From contig NZ_FOZI01000003.1 of NCBI RefSeq assembly GCF_900114495.1, positions 806,001 to 870,000 on the forward strand: a DNA stretch of 64,000 nt, in the 5' to 3' direction. Positions 1-10,300 of this stretch are shown piece after piece (the first letter of the stretch is position 1; the number at the start of each line of letters is the position of its first letter). A program made the translations under genes and the position numbers. The notes under the pieces were generated by a model. It saw only the letters and a program-made list of their open reading frames with translations, was not told the origin of the DNA and ran no database searches. The DNA comes from Dyella sp. OK004. Its GTDB lineage: Bacteria; Pseudomonadota; Gammaproteobacteria; Xanthomonadales; Rhodanobacteraceae.

Positions 1-2
1 TA

Positions 3-227
3 TGTGCGGGCGTGCTGATCCTGCGCTACACCTCACCCGAACTACCGCGCCTGTTTCGTGTGCCCGCCGCGTGGTTCATCTGCCCCGCCGGAGTGGTCAG
101 TTGCGTGGCCCTGCTGTCCTTCATGGCCTGGTTCAACTGGCTGTTGATGATCACCTGGACCGTGATCGGCCTGGTGATTTATTTCGGTTACGGCGTCCGC
201 CACAGCAAGTTGCGCCAACGCCTCTAA
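3..227 (+). CDS. C-terminal end of an APC-family amino acid permease (partial)
   Basis: Only the last 74 codons lie in the window; the gene begins upstream. The segment reads CAGVLILRYTSPELPRLFRV, a run typical of the cytoplasmic loop before the last two helices of YhdG/CAT-type amino acid permeases. Two hydrophobic helices separated by a short turn follow (WFICPAGVVSCVALLSFM, then WLLMITWTVIGLVIYFGYG), and the protein ends in a basic tail (RHSKLRQRL). It would be an inner-membrane amino acid/proton symporter or exchanger; substrate cannot be told from this fragment. Confident about the family, not the substrate. Confidence 0.75.
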   Translation, partial: CAGVLILRYTSPELPRLFRVPAAWFICPAGVVSCVALLSFMAWFNWLLMITWTVIGLVIYFGYGVRHSKLRQRL

Positions 228-261
228 GGGAAATTTCGCTGAACTGGCGTTATCTTCCGTA

Positions 262-290
262 AAAATCGGGCTTTTTGGACAAAAAGCCCG
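262..290. terminator. Perfect 10-bp hairpin downstream of the permease
   Basis: CGGGCTTTTT (267-276) pairs with AAAAAGCCCG (281-290) around a GGAC loop. Read on the minus strand it is followed by a T run (266-262). On the plus strand the U-rich part lies inside the stem. It probably ends permease transcription. The rest of 291-648 has no convincing gene; a nominal frame there lacks any recognisable protein signature. Confidence 0.55.
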
Positions 291-648
291 AAATAGCCAT
301 CTATTCCCAAAAGTCGTCAATTCATACTCATTGTTGACACCGAATCACGAATTATCGTGCAACTCATTGTATTAAATGAATTTAACGAGACTTTTTCGGG
401 ATTTTTTTTAGTACCGGCTGCCCCAATCGCTCTTGCCGGGAGTATGATCTTCAGTCCGTGGGTTGATCACTTGGCAGTGGGCCCCGGATTGCCGCCCGGC
501 GCGTCAGGCGGGTCAGCTCCTTGGCCTGACGCGTCTGGGCAGCATCTTCTCCTTCCGGCAGATCATCCGATCGCCGATGATTTTCTTGGTTGTCTTTCTT
601 TCACGTCGCACGCCATCGGCGACGTCCGCGTGCGCGCAAGCAACACGC

Positions 649-680
649 AAAAAAGAAAGGCCGGCATTTCAGCCGGCCTT
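649..680 (-). terminator. Rho-independent terminator of the HiPIP gene
   Basis: On the minus strand AAGGCCGGC (680-672) pairs with GCCGGCCTT (665-657) around a 6-nt loop, followed by TCTTTTTT. It lies 25 bp after the HiPIP stop codon: a classical intrinsic terminator. Confidence 0.85.
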
Positions 681-704
681 CGGTGTTGCGATGAGCGAGA
701 GTCG

Positions 705-1037
705 TCAGGCCTTCTTCGGCGAGTGCGATACGCACCAGCCCTTCGCATTCACCGACTTGCCCGGGAACAACTGACACGGGCCGTAACCGCTGGGGCCACC
801 GGAGTAGAACTGGCAATTGGCGCAAGTATCGCCCGGCTTGTGCTTGGCATCCTTGCTGCTGCCGGCGTCTTCCACATAACCCAAAGCCTTGGCGGTCGGA
901 TCCGACTCCGCTACGTGCGGCAGGTCGGCAGCGCGCGCAAAACGCGGCAGGGTTCCGATCGCTACCGCCGCGGCAGCCGTTCCCGCGGCAGCCTTGAGAA
1001 AGCGGCGACGCGATTCGATATCTTTTTCTTGCGACAT
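705..1037 (-). CDS. High-potential iron-sulfur protein (HiPIP), Tat-exported
   Basis: A 110-residue protein. The N-terminus has a twin-arginine signal ([12 protein letters not shown]) and hydrophobic stretch with an Ala-rich cleavage region (RFARAAD). The mature part carries four cysteines in the HiPIP pattern: CANC near 72-75, PCQLFPG near 88, and GWC near 102, which would bind one [4Fe-4S] cluster. HiPIPs are small periplasmic electron carriers, often feeding terminal oxidases or denitrification enzymes. The start is set by a strong GGAGG just upstream of ATG 1037 and by the Tat signal; longer in-frame extensions have no such support. Monocistronic, with its own terminator, divergent from mtnB. 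Confidence 0.93.
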   Translation of the reverse strand: MSQEKDIESRRRFLKAAAGTAAAAVAIGTLPRFARAADLPHVAESDPTAKALGYVEDAGSSKDAKHKPGDTCANCQFYSGGPSGYGPCQLFPGKSVNAKGWCVSHSPKKA

Positions 1038-1207
1038 TGGCCAAACCTCCGTCTTGGGACATCTTCGCCGCACTCTGCGGCGAATCCGGCAGCCATGGTA
1101 ACTCTCCCGGCAAAATTCATCCTGACTTGCGAGAATGGCTCGCATTCGAGGAAAGCCGCCCAGGGGCGGCATGTTATAGTCGCACTCCGTTTGGACGTCC
1201 ATTCCGC

Positions 1208-1855
1208 ATGAGCCAGGTCCTTCCCGCCACGATTTCCCCTGCCCTGTTCGCGGAGCGCGCAGACGCGATTGCCGACGCCGCGCGCGAACTCGCTGCCGCC
1301 GGCTGGACACCCGCAACCAGCAGCAATTTCTCGATGCGCCTGGATGCGGACCACGCAGCCATCACGATCTCCGGTCGCGATAAAGGCAAGCTGGGCCGCG
1401 ACGACATCATGCTGATCGACATGCATGGCAAGGCCGTCGGCACCGATGCGCGCCCGAGTGCTGAGACCGATCTGCATACGCAGATCTATCGCCGTTATCC
1501 CGAGATGAATGCGGTGCTGCATACTCATTCGCGCACCCAGAGCGTAGCTTCGCGCCTGTTCGCCAACGAAGGTGTGATACGCCTTGAAGGTTGGGAACTG
1601 CAGAAGGCCATCGCCGGCCAGACCACGCACGATGCTGAGATGTTCATCCCGGTATTCCCCAACACGCAGCACATGCCGGAACTGGTGGCCCAGGTCGACG
1701 CCTGGCTGGATTCGGGCAAACCGCTGCATGCCTACCTGATCAACGGCCACGGCATCTACACCTGGGGCCGCGACATGGCCGAGACGCGCCGCCACCTGGA
1801 AGCCCTGGAATTCCTGCTGGGCTGCGAACTGGATTTGAGGAGGTTGTCCGCATGA
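1208..1855 (+). CDS. mtnB: Methylthioribulose-1-phosphate dehydratase
   Basis: 215 residues, class II aldolase/adducin fold. It dehydrates 5-methylthioribulose-1-phosphate to a diketo phosphate in the methionine salvage pathway. Zinc-binding residues are visible in [11 protein letters not shown] and later in NGHGIYTWG. The start at 1208 ([11 protein letters not shown]) matches the family N-terminus; the frame is open further upstream but that part overlaps the divergent HiPIP promoter region. The stop overlaps the start of mtnD (ATGA), so the two are translationally coupled. No mtnA or mtnK lies in the window. Confidence 0.93.
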   Translation: MSQVLPATISPALFAERADAIADAARELAAAGWTPATSSNFSMRLDADHAAITISGRDKGKLGRDDIMLIDMHGKAVGTDARPSAETDLHTQIYRRYPEMNAVLHTHSRTQSVASRLFANEGVIRLEGWELQKAIAGQTTHDAEMFIPVFPNTQHMPELVAQVDAWLDSGKPLHAYLINGHGIYTWGRDMAETRRHLEALEFLLGCELDLRRLSA

Positions 1856-2421
1856 GCCGTCTGCGCATTTTTGACGAACTGCAACCGCATGCACCGCTTG
1901 CCGCCCATACCGATCACCCCGCCATCGCCGCCGAGCTGAAGCAAGTCGGTGTGCGCTTCGAGCAATGGGACGCCAGCCAACCGGTCGCGCCCGGCGCCAG
2001 CCAGGACGAGGTCATCGCGGCGTACCGCGCCGACATCGATCGCCTGATGACTGAAGAGGGTTACCAGGCCGTCGACGTAATCAGCCTCAAGCCGGATCAC
2101 CCGGAACGCGCCGCCCTGCGCCAGAAGTTCCTCAGCGAGCACACCCACAGCGAGGACGAAGTGCGCTTCTTCGTCGCCGGCGCCGGCCAGTTCACCCTGC
2201 ACATCAACGGCAAGGTCTACGACGTGTTGTGCGAACAGGGCGACCTGATCGGCGTGCCGGACGGCACCCGCCACTGGTTCGATATGAGCGAGGCGCCGTA
2301 CTTCGTGGCCATCCGCCTGTTCACCAACAAGGACGGCTGGGTCGCCAACTTCACCGGCGAAGACATCGCCCAGCGCTTTCCGCGCATGACCCCGCACACT
2401 TCGGCCACGGCCGCCGCCTGA
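1852..2421 (+). CDS. mtnD: Acireductone dioxygenase
   Basis: 189-residue cupin of the ARD family. It oxidises acireductone to 2-keto-4-methylthiobutyrate plus formate (Fe form) or to the off-pathway product with CO (Ni form). The metal ligands are visible as [12 protein letters not shown] (H-x-H-x4-E) and the later GTRHWFDMS His. Overlaps mtnB by 4 nt. Length agrees with proteobacterial ARDs (about 180). The 115 bp before mtnC contains no obvious terminator, so mtnC is probably in the same transcript. Confidence 0.95.
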   Translation: MSRLRIFDELQPHAPLAAHTDHPAIAAELKQVGVRFEQWDASQPVAPGASQDEVIAAYRADIDRLMTEEGYQAVDVISLKPDHPERAALRQKFLSEHTHSEDEVRFFVAGAGQFTLHINGKVYDVLCEQGDLIGVPDGTRHWFDMSEAPYFVAIRLFTNKDGWVANFTGEDIAQRFPRMTPHTSATAAA

Positions 2422-2536
2422 CCTCATTCCCCAGGATGTGAACCAGCCCGGGGAAACCCCACCGCAAGACGGAAATCCGGTAGGCGCCTGTGCGCGCCGC
2501 GGGTAAGCTTGATGCCCCCGCATCACGGCAACTCGC

Positions 2537-3223
2537 ATGACTGTCATCCGCGCCATCGTCACCGATATCGAGGGCACCACCAGCTCGATCAGCTTCGTCA
2601 AGGACGTACTGTTTCCCTATGCCCGCAAGCGCCTGCCTGCCTACGTGGAAACTCACGTCGACCGCCCCGAAGTGCAGCACTGGCTGCATGAGGCGGCGAA
2701 GGAAGCCGGCCTGGTCGAAGCCAGCCGCCAGGAAATCATCGAACTGTTGCAGCGCTGGATCGATGAGGACCGCAAGTCGACTGCGTTGAAAGCCTTGCAG
2801 GGCATGATCTGGAAGGATGGCTACGAAGCTGGCGACTATCGCGCCCACCTCTACCCCGAAGTCGCCGCACGCCTGCATGCCTGGCGCGGCGACGGGCTGC
2901 ATCTTTACGTGTACTCCTCCGGCTCGGTGCCGGCGCAGAAGCTGTTCTTCCAGTACAGCGAGGCGGGCGACCTGACGCCGATGTTCGCCGGCTATTTCGA
3001 CACCGAGACCGGCCCCAAGCGCGAAAGCGCCTCCTACGAAAAGATCGCCGAAGCCATCGGCGAGCTACCGCAGCATCTGCTGTTCCTGTCCGACATCTCC
3101 GAAGAGCTCGACGCCGCCAAGGCCGCCGGCTTCCATACCGCCTGGCTGCTGCGCCCGCCGCTGACCGTTCCAGACGAACCGCACCATCCGGCGTATACGG
3201 ATTTCGACGCCATCACTCTCTGA
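2537..3223 (+). CDS. mtnC: Enolase-phosphatase E1 (acireductone synthase)
   Basis: 228-residue HAD-superfamily enzyme that enolises and dephosphorylates the diketo phosphate made by MtnB, giving acireductone for MtnD. The HAD nucleophile motif appears as [13 protein letters not shown] near the N-terminus, motif II as [10 protein letters not shown] and motif III/IV as [13 protein letters not shown]. Third gene of the mtnB-mtnD-mtnC run, 115 bp after mtnD. Confidence 0.95.
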   Translation: MTVIRAIVTDIEGTTSSISFVKDVLFPYARKRLPAYVETHVDRPEVQHWLHEAAKEAGLVEASRQEIIELLQRWIDEDRKSTALKALQGMIWKDGYEAGDYRAHLYPEVAARLHAWRGDGLHLYVYSSGSVPAQKLFFQYSEAGDLTPMFAGYFDTETGPKRESASYEKIAEAIGELPQHLLFLSDISEELDAAKAAGFHTAWLLRPPLTVPDEPHHPAYTDFDAITL

Positions 3224-3248
3224 TTCACATCCCCGCGCGAGCCCCGAC

Positions 3249-4310
3249 ATGCGTATCGCCCTCACCGCCCTGCTCGCCTTCGCCGCCGGCGTCCTGCTGA
3301 TGCTTGTGCTGTCGCATCGCCCCCCCCTGTCGCCAGCTACCCATTCACCGGCAGCAACGACTGCGGCCACACAAGCGGGGCCGGCCATGCCGGGCAGCAG
3401 CGGGGAGCCGGACGATGAGAAGGCAGGCGGCGACAAACCCGACGACAGCGCGCTCGACAATTGGCCCGCCCAAGGCCCCACACCGGAACAGGTGGTCTAC
3501 ACCCAGCCGCGTCTGCTGCGCGAAGCGCTGGCGAAGCTGACCCCGCGCGTCGCGGGCAAGCCCAATCTTTACCTGGTTTCGTTTGCGGGCGACGGTGGCG
3601 AAGATGTGTTCCGCAACGAGGCGGAGTACGCGGCCATACTCTTCACCAGCCGCTTCGGCGCCACCGTGCATCCGCTGGTGCTAGCCAACAACCCGGACAC
3701 GCTGGAGCAACATCCACTGGCGACCTGGAGCAATCTGGAAAGCAGTCTCGACACGTTGGCTGGCGTGATGAAGCCGGATGAAGACATCCTGATGCTCTAC
3801 CTCACTAGCCACGGCGACCAGGATCACAACCTGCTGGTCGACCTGGATCCATTGCCGCTGGACCAGATCGGCGCCCCCGATCTGGCCGACATCCTCAACA
3901 AGCACCACTTCAAGTGGAAAGTGGTCGTGGTCAATGCCTGCTATTCCGGCGGCTTCGTACCCAAGCTGCATGGCCCCGGCACCCTGGTGCTCACCGCCGC
4001 ACGCACTGACCGCAGCTCATTTGGCTGCGGCAGCGATTCGGACATCACCTACTTCGGCCGCGCCTGGCTGGTCGACGCGCTCAATCGCACGCCGGATTTA
4101 ATCGAGGCCTTCAAACAGGCCAGTGGCGAAATCGGCCAGTGGGAAAAGAAAGACGAACTCACACCCTCCGAACCGCAGATCGACATCGGCAACGGCATCG
4201 CCGATCAACTCGCGCTATGGCGCAAGAGCATCACGCCGGGCCCGGTAGTGGCGTTCCAGCCGCCGCACCCGGCGGGTCTTCTGAAGACTGCGCCTGCCGG
4301 TCAGCATTGA
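3249..4310 (+). CDS. C13 (legumain-like) caspase-fold cysteine peptidase, membrane-anchored
   Basis: 353 residues. Residues 4-21 form one hydrophobic segment (signal anchor or signal peptide). A Pro/Ala/Gly-rich low-complexity linker runs to about 75, then a caspase-hemoglobinase domain. The catalytic dyad is clear: His188 in LYLTSHGDQDH and Cys231 in VVVNACYSGGF. Bacterial C13 proteins are annotated as peptidases but mostly lack known substrates; this one should act in the periplasm or at the outer face of the inner membrane. It starts 26 bp after mtnC and converges on the large autotransporter with only 15 bp between the stops. Processing of an exported protein is conceivable but unproven. 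Confidence 0.85.
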   Translation: MRIALTALLAFAAGVLLMLVLSHRPPLSPATHSPAATTAATQAGPAMPGSSGEPDDEKAGGDKPDDSALDNWPAQGPTPEQVVYTQPRLLREALAKLTPRVAGKPNLYLVSFAGDGGEDVFRNEAEYAAILFTSRFGATVHPLVLANNPDTLEQHPLATWSNLESSLDTLAGVMKPDEDILMLYLTSHGDQDHNLLVDLDPLPLDQIGAPDLADILNKHHFKWKVVVVNACYSGGFVPKLHGPGTLVLTAARTDRSSFGCGSDSDITYFGRAWLVDALNRTPDLIEAFKQASGEIGQWEKKDELTPSEPQIDIGNGIADQLALWRKSITPGPVVAFQPPHPAGLLKTAPAGQH

Positions 4311-4318
4311 CCGGCAGG
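4293..4318. other. 11-bp perfect inverted repeat spanning the C13 stop codon
   Basis: CCTGCCGGTCA (4293-4303) and TGACCGGCAGG (4308-4318) flank GCAT; the right arm begins with the peptidase stop codon. It lies between two convergent genes and may work as a bidirectional terminator, although neither side has a T run. Confidence 0.5.
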
Positions 4319-4325
4319 CTATGCC

Positions 4326-7300
4326 TTACTGGAAGTCCCAGCGCGCGCCGACATTGAAACTCCAACCGCGCGTGCCGCCGCTTCCGATCTCTTTCTGATA
4401 GTCGGCCTCACCGTAGAACGACAGCTGTTTGCGCAGCGAATACGTCCCGCCCAGTCCCAGCTCCACCGCCTGGCCGTAGGCGCCGCCGATAAAGGTCTGA
4501 TCGATCGACGGTGCCGTCTCGTCACCCACGTTCACCCGTGCACGTCCGCCCCAGCCCTTGATGTAGTTAAGACGCACATACGGCGTGCCGAATTGGCCGT
4601 TGCCGCGATCCCAGGTGCGGGTCAGGCGCACGCCCAAGCGGCCGATAGTCTGGTCGTAGTCGTTGTAGTTCACGCGGGTGCCGTCGCGATCAACCAGAGT
4701 GTCGATGCGTTCGTGCAGACGCGCCAATTGCAGCTGCGGCTCCAGCGTATAACCGTTGTCGAAACGCCACGGATAACCGGTTTCCACCGATGCCGTCCAG
4801 CCGGTGGCGCGTAGATGCCCCACATCCTGCATGCGCGCAATGCTCACATCGCCCTGATGCCGCTCGCCCGACACCACGCCGTCGACATAGAAGCCGTTGA
4901 CATGCTGCCAGGTCAGGTACATGGCGATGCTGTTGCTGTAGAACTTGGTGCGGCTATAGCCATCTACCGCTTTTGGCTCCACCCGCGTGCGCCCATGCGT
5001 AAACGCCACACCGGCACGCATCGCCGACTTCTCGGCATCGATATTGAGGATGTTGGCGCCGACCTGCAGCGCGCTGATGTGCTGGTCGTAGTCGTAGCCG
5101 AACTCGTTGAAGCGCATGTCGGTCTTGTAGGTGTAGTCGCCACCGATGTAGCGCGCGAACGCTTCGCCACCCTGGCCATCATCCAGTTCGGTTTCATGGC
5201 GGATCTCGCCCAGGCGCTTGTGCAGGTTGTCGAGCACCCGGAACCCATAGGACGCCAGCGCACCCGGCGCCGAAATATACGATGGCACCTGCGGCGTCAC
5301 CGCCGGACGACCCGGCGCGCACTTATCGATGCCATTGACCACGCAGCCATCGTTCGGCGCTTCGGTGACCGCCGGTGGCGGAGTCACCGTGGCCGGCGGC
5401 AGCGGTGGTGGCGCGGGATCGCCCGGCGGAGGTGTTGGCGGCGGATTGGCCTTGGTGGCGGGTACGCAATCCGTCTCGCAGACGTAGATGTTAGCCAGGC
5501 GATAGTCCCAGAACTGATTGCCCGAGCCAGCCACCACGCGCTGTGTCGCCGAGCTCGAACCGGGCTCGAAGGCATACAACCCGTACTGCCAGGGACCTGC
5601 GGCGAGATAGCCGCCGGCCAGGCGGAACGCGTCCGGCGTGGAACTGCCCGCCACCTGCACCACCGAAATACCTTCGTTCGCATCCACCGCACTGTTGTGG
5701 TTGAAGTCGGTCAACGCACCCGTGCTTGCTGTCGATGGTGTGATGTTCAACACCGTCGCACCGCCTGGTACCGTGACGTTGCCCTGCACCAGCAAGCGAT
5801 CGGTGAACTGATTGCTCAGGGCGCTGCCGAGATTGAGCGTAGTGATCAAATTGATCTTGCCAGCCTGCGAAATGTAATCGCCGTCGATAGTCAGGCTGTT
5901 ACCCGGTGAGCCTGCCCCGTTGGTCAAGTCGATGGTGCCGGCGTTGGTGACATGCACGCCGCCGGGGGTCGGGTCGGAAATCACCGGATGCACATTGTCG
6001 CCAGCAAACAGTGTCGAGGCTGAGTCGATATTGACGTCGCTGTGGGCAAGCCTGAGGTTGTCAGTCAGCGTGAACGCGGTCTTGGTGAAGTTGATCGTGT
6101 TCCAGCCGCTGCCCAGATTGACGCCCTTGCTGAGATCGTCCGCGGCAAAGGAACCGCCTCGCGACGTGATGGTGTCCAGCGTGAGCGTATTGCCGCTGCC
6201 GACACCGCTAGTCAGGTGATAGGTCGAGGACAAGTCCACGCCTTTCACCAAGGCCTGGTTGTTGGGACCGCTGCCCATGCTCAGGCTGCCGTTGAGCGTG
6301 CCGGCCGTCCAACTGAAGTTATCGCTGCCGTTGCCAGTGGCGATGTCGCCTCGCACCGATCCGCCCGTGAGCGAAATCGTGTCGTTGCCGGCACTGCCGC
6401 GAATGGCCGGGCCGGCCGGGCTGCTGGCCTGGATCGTGCCGGTATTCGTGAAGCTCGTCCCCGTGCCGTTGGACAGATCCACCACCGGCGACGCCGTGCT
6501 GGCCGAGACCAGTTTGCCGGTGTTGGATGTGCTGGAAGCTGTCCCCGCGACTAGCGCAGACCCGCCGGCTGCGTTGGTGACATTGACAGTCGCCGCTGTC
6601 GTCACCGCACCTGACGTAAACGCCTGGATACCGGTGGCACCGACACCATTGGCGTTCACCACATAGTTCTGACTCAGGTTCAGCGCACTACTGGCCGTTG
6701 AGCCGTCCGCGTTGCGGAAGGCGAAGCCTGTACCCGAGCCAGCGACATTCATCGTCACCGTCGACGCCGGATCGAACGCCGTGGCGGTACGAATACCCGC
6801 ACCGTTGCCAGTATTGATGGTGAGGTTGCTCAACGACACCGTGCCGATTTCCGCCGCATTCTCGATGCCATTGCCGGTGCCGTCGGTAGTGATGGTGGCA
6901 TTGGTGGCCTTCAGCGACGACGCGCCCGTATCGAGCAGGATGCCGTGCGCCGTGCCATGAGTGACCACACTGCCGCCCTGCCCATCGATGGAGGTCTGCG
7001 CGCCATTGAGCAGCTGGATGCCAGCCACACCGGTGTCTACCGTCACCGTGCCCAGACCGAGGATCTGCGACTGCGCGCCTTCGACGCGCACGCCGGTGCC
7101 GTTGGCAACGTGGATGCTGTTGTTGTTGGTCAGCGTGCCTGCACTCTGCAACCACACACCGGTATTGCCGCTGCCGGTCAGGTTGACCGCGCTGGCGTTC
7201 ACCAGCGTGCCCATATTCCTGGCAATGAAACCGACCGCATTGGCACCCGCGCCACTGACCGTACCGTTGTTAGTCAGTGTCGTGGCCACCGGCGCACCCA

Positions 7301-10300
7301 CAGTGGCGCCAGTGATATCGGTCTTCTGCCCGTCAACGATGCCGCCGATGCTGCCAGTACCGCTGAGATTCACCGTGGCACCCGCACTGAGCGTACCCAC
7401 CGCACCGCCATCCACTTCGATGCCGGAAGCGCCCGCGCCGCTGACATTGAACGTTGCCGTGCCGCTGGTGACCTGGGTGCCCGCGCCCGAGCCGGTAATA
7501 CCGCGTGCCCCGGCTCCCGAAGCTGTCAACGTAGGCGAGCCGCTAAGAGCCAGTGTGGCCCCATCGTCGATGCGATAGATCGTGGAGTTGGCCGTGCTGG
7601 CATCCACTGCGCTGGCGGCGCTGATGATCTGCGCACCGGCACCCAGCGCATGGAACGCGATCTGGTCGGTATTGGCGAATACAGGCAACGCGCTGGCCGA
7701 TACATTCACCGTACCGCCGTTGACCGCTTCGGCACCGACGGCACCCACGCCATTCAACTGCACCTGCGCACCGTTCTGCAGGTTCACCACCGCCTTGCTG
7801 CCGGTGGCGATCACTCCGCGCGTGCGATCAGCGACGCTGCCGCCGTTTGCCGTGACGATGCCCGTGGTATTGGCCGTAGTCGCACTGTTGCCCGTGCTGC
7901 CATCGACCAGGATGCCGGTGCCGCCATCTTGCACGGTGATATTGCCGCTGTTGGTCGCAGTCGCACCCGACTCCACACGGATGCCGGTGGAATGCGCACC
8001 GGAGAACGTGATGTGCCCGGTATTGGTCAGCTTGGCGCTGTTGCGTGCGATATAGCCGGTCAGCGCAGTCTGGCTTTCGGTCAGCGTGGCGGCCGTGGTG
8101 AGCGACGTCGTGCTCACTGGCGAACCGGTATTCGCGCCGGTCAGGCTGTGCTTCTGGCCATCGACGATACCCGCCACCGCTCCGACACCCGAAAGATGCA
8201 TGGTAGTCGCGGCGTCGATCGTGCCCACCGCACCGCCTTCAATCACTACACCCGTGGCGCCGGCGCCAGTGACCTGGATCTGCGCGTTCTTGGTGTTAAC
8301 CACAGAAGGCGCGCCAGTGCCCAGCACCGCGACTGAATTCGCCCCCGAAGCAGTCAGATTCAAGCCTGTGCCATCGAAGCCCGCACCGTTCTCCATGCGG
8401 AACAAAGTGGATCCGGTCGTCGTTACGTTGAGCGTATCGCTGGCAACATTGATCTTGGCGTTGGTGCCATAGGCGAAGAACGCAATCTGCTTGGTGCCGT
8501 TGGCGAAGGTTGGCTCAGCACCCGCCAGCACATCGACCGTCGCGCGACCGCGCGCATGAATGCCGATGGCGCCATCGCCCAGCAAATTCACCGGGCCGCT
8601 GACATTTGCCGTCGCCGTACCCGACGCCTGTCCTTCCACCCACACGCCAAAGTTGCGCGTGCCGCTGCCCGGGTCAGCGCCACCAGCCACATTGATGGTG
8701 CCGCTGGAACTGATGGTGGAGGCACTCGCATTGGTGCTCAGCACCTTGATGCCGACACCGTTGACGCCGTTGAGATTAATCGTGCCCGAGTTGCTGATGG
8801 CGCCGCCCGAACCCGAGTTGGTCACCAGGATGCCGTCGTTCTCGCGCGGCACCGTCGCCGCCTTGCCGTTGATGTTGATTGTGCCGCTGTTGTTCACCGT
8901 GGCATTGGGCGCATTGTTCACCACGATGCCGGCGGCGTTCTGCGTCTTGCTGCCGATGGTGATGGTGCCCTGATTGTTTGCCGTGGCGCTGCCGTTGACG
9001 GTAATGCCGGCGGTCAGCGTGCCCTGGTTTACCGCGACATCGGCGGGCGTAGTGCCCGCGCTGGTCTGCGGCCCGCGGCCGATATAAATGGTGCCGCTGG
9101 AGGTATTGGTGAACTGACCGGTGCCATCGGCGAGCAGCACGCCGGTCATCGAGCCATTCGACTTCGAGCCGGTCACACCGACATTGATGATGCCGGCGTT
9201 GTTTGCGTTGCTATTGCCATTGAGCCGGATGCCCGCTGACGCGCCCGCGCCGTTGGTCGCACCAGTGGCCAGATTGATGATGCCGTTATTGGTGAAGGCA
9301 CTGGCAGCCGCCAGGTCGACGACGTTGGAGCCGTAGGCACCATCGACCGTGCTGCCATTGGCGTTGAGGAAGAAATTGCCGTTGATGACGCCGTTGTTGG
9401 TACCCGAGCTGCTGCCGGTCATGAACATGGCCGTGCCGTCGCCCGAGGTATGCGTAGTGGCCAGCGTGCCGTTATTGATCAGCGTGCCGCCGCTCTCCGC
9501 GCGCATCGCACCACCGTTCGAGTTCACCACCTCCAGCTTGGCCCCACTGTTGACCGTGGCCCTGCCGTTGTTGCCAATCGTATGCATCACCACGCGTAGG
9601 CCGATCGGCTGCGCGATCTCATCCGCGGGATTGTTGGCGGAGATGTTGTAGCCGATGTTCTGCGTCGACGAGGTATAGGCTTTGTTGAACTCGTTGGTGT
9701 ACTGCGTTGGATCCAGGTTGCCAGCACGGATCTGGCTGATCAGCCAGTCGTTGTAAGTGCGCAGGTCGCTGTCATTGTTCACCGTCTTCGTATTGGCCAC
9801 GCCGTCGAGCGTGGTGACGGTGAAGCTGCCGCCGTAACTCGAGACATAAGTGACGGAATAGTTCTGCGGCTGATTGGGAGCGGCGACATCGCCGATAAAG
9901 GTGATGCGATTGTTTGACTGCCAGTTGATGCTGCTAGCGGCACCCGCGCTGCCGTCGGCGTAGAACAGCGAAGACTGCTTAGCCGCCATAGTCCAGCCAT
10001 TGGTACTGGCGGTGGAGAGCGCCCCGGCCGTACCGATATTGACGTTGAGCGCGCCACCGGCGTTGGTCACCGTGCCAACGCGGGCGTCGATGTACTGCGC
10101 GCCGTTGACATTCACCTCGTCGGGCACCGACGTCGTCATATCCACTGGCGTCAGTGGCGTCAGGTTGGCGGTGGCATAAGTGGACACCACGCGCGTGCCG
10201 CCGGTGATTGGGTCGGGCACAGTAACGCCGAAGTTGATAGTCCCGGGATTGAGCCGCCCCGCGCCGATCCACTGCAAACCGCTGACAATGTTGCCGCTGC

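Noticed and set aside
1060-1207. SAM-type riboswitch before the methionine salvage genes
   Set aside because: No recognisable aptamer stems or terminator were found; the region is short and shared with the divergent HiPIP promoter.
357-1211. 284-codon plus-strand frame after the permease
   Set aside because: It runs through the HiPIP terminator and antisense to the HiPIP gene, with no recognisable protein features.
4815-9239. Long plus-strand open frames (up to 463 codons) within autotransporter 1
   Set aside because: They are antisense to a clear autotransporter, have His/Arg/Ala-rich nonsense composition and no domain signature; they arise from GC-rich repeat codons.
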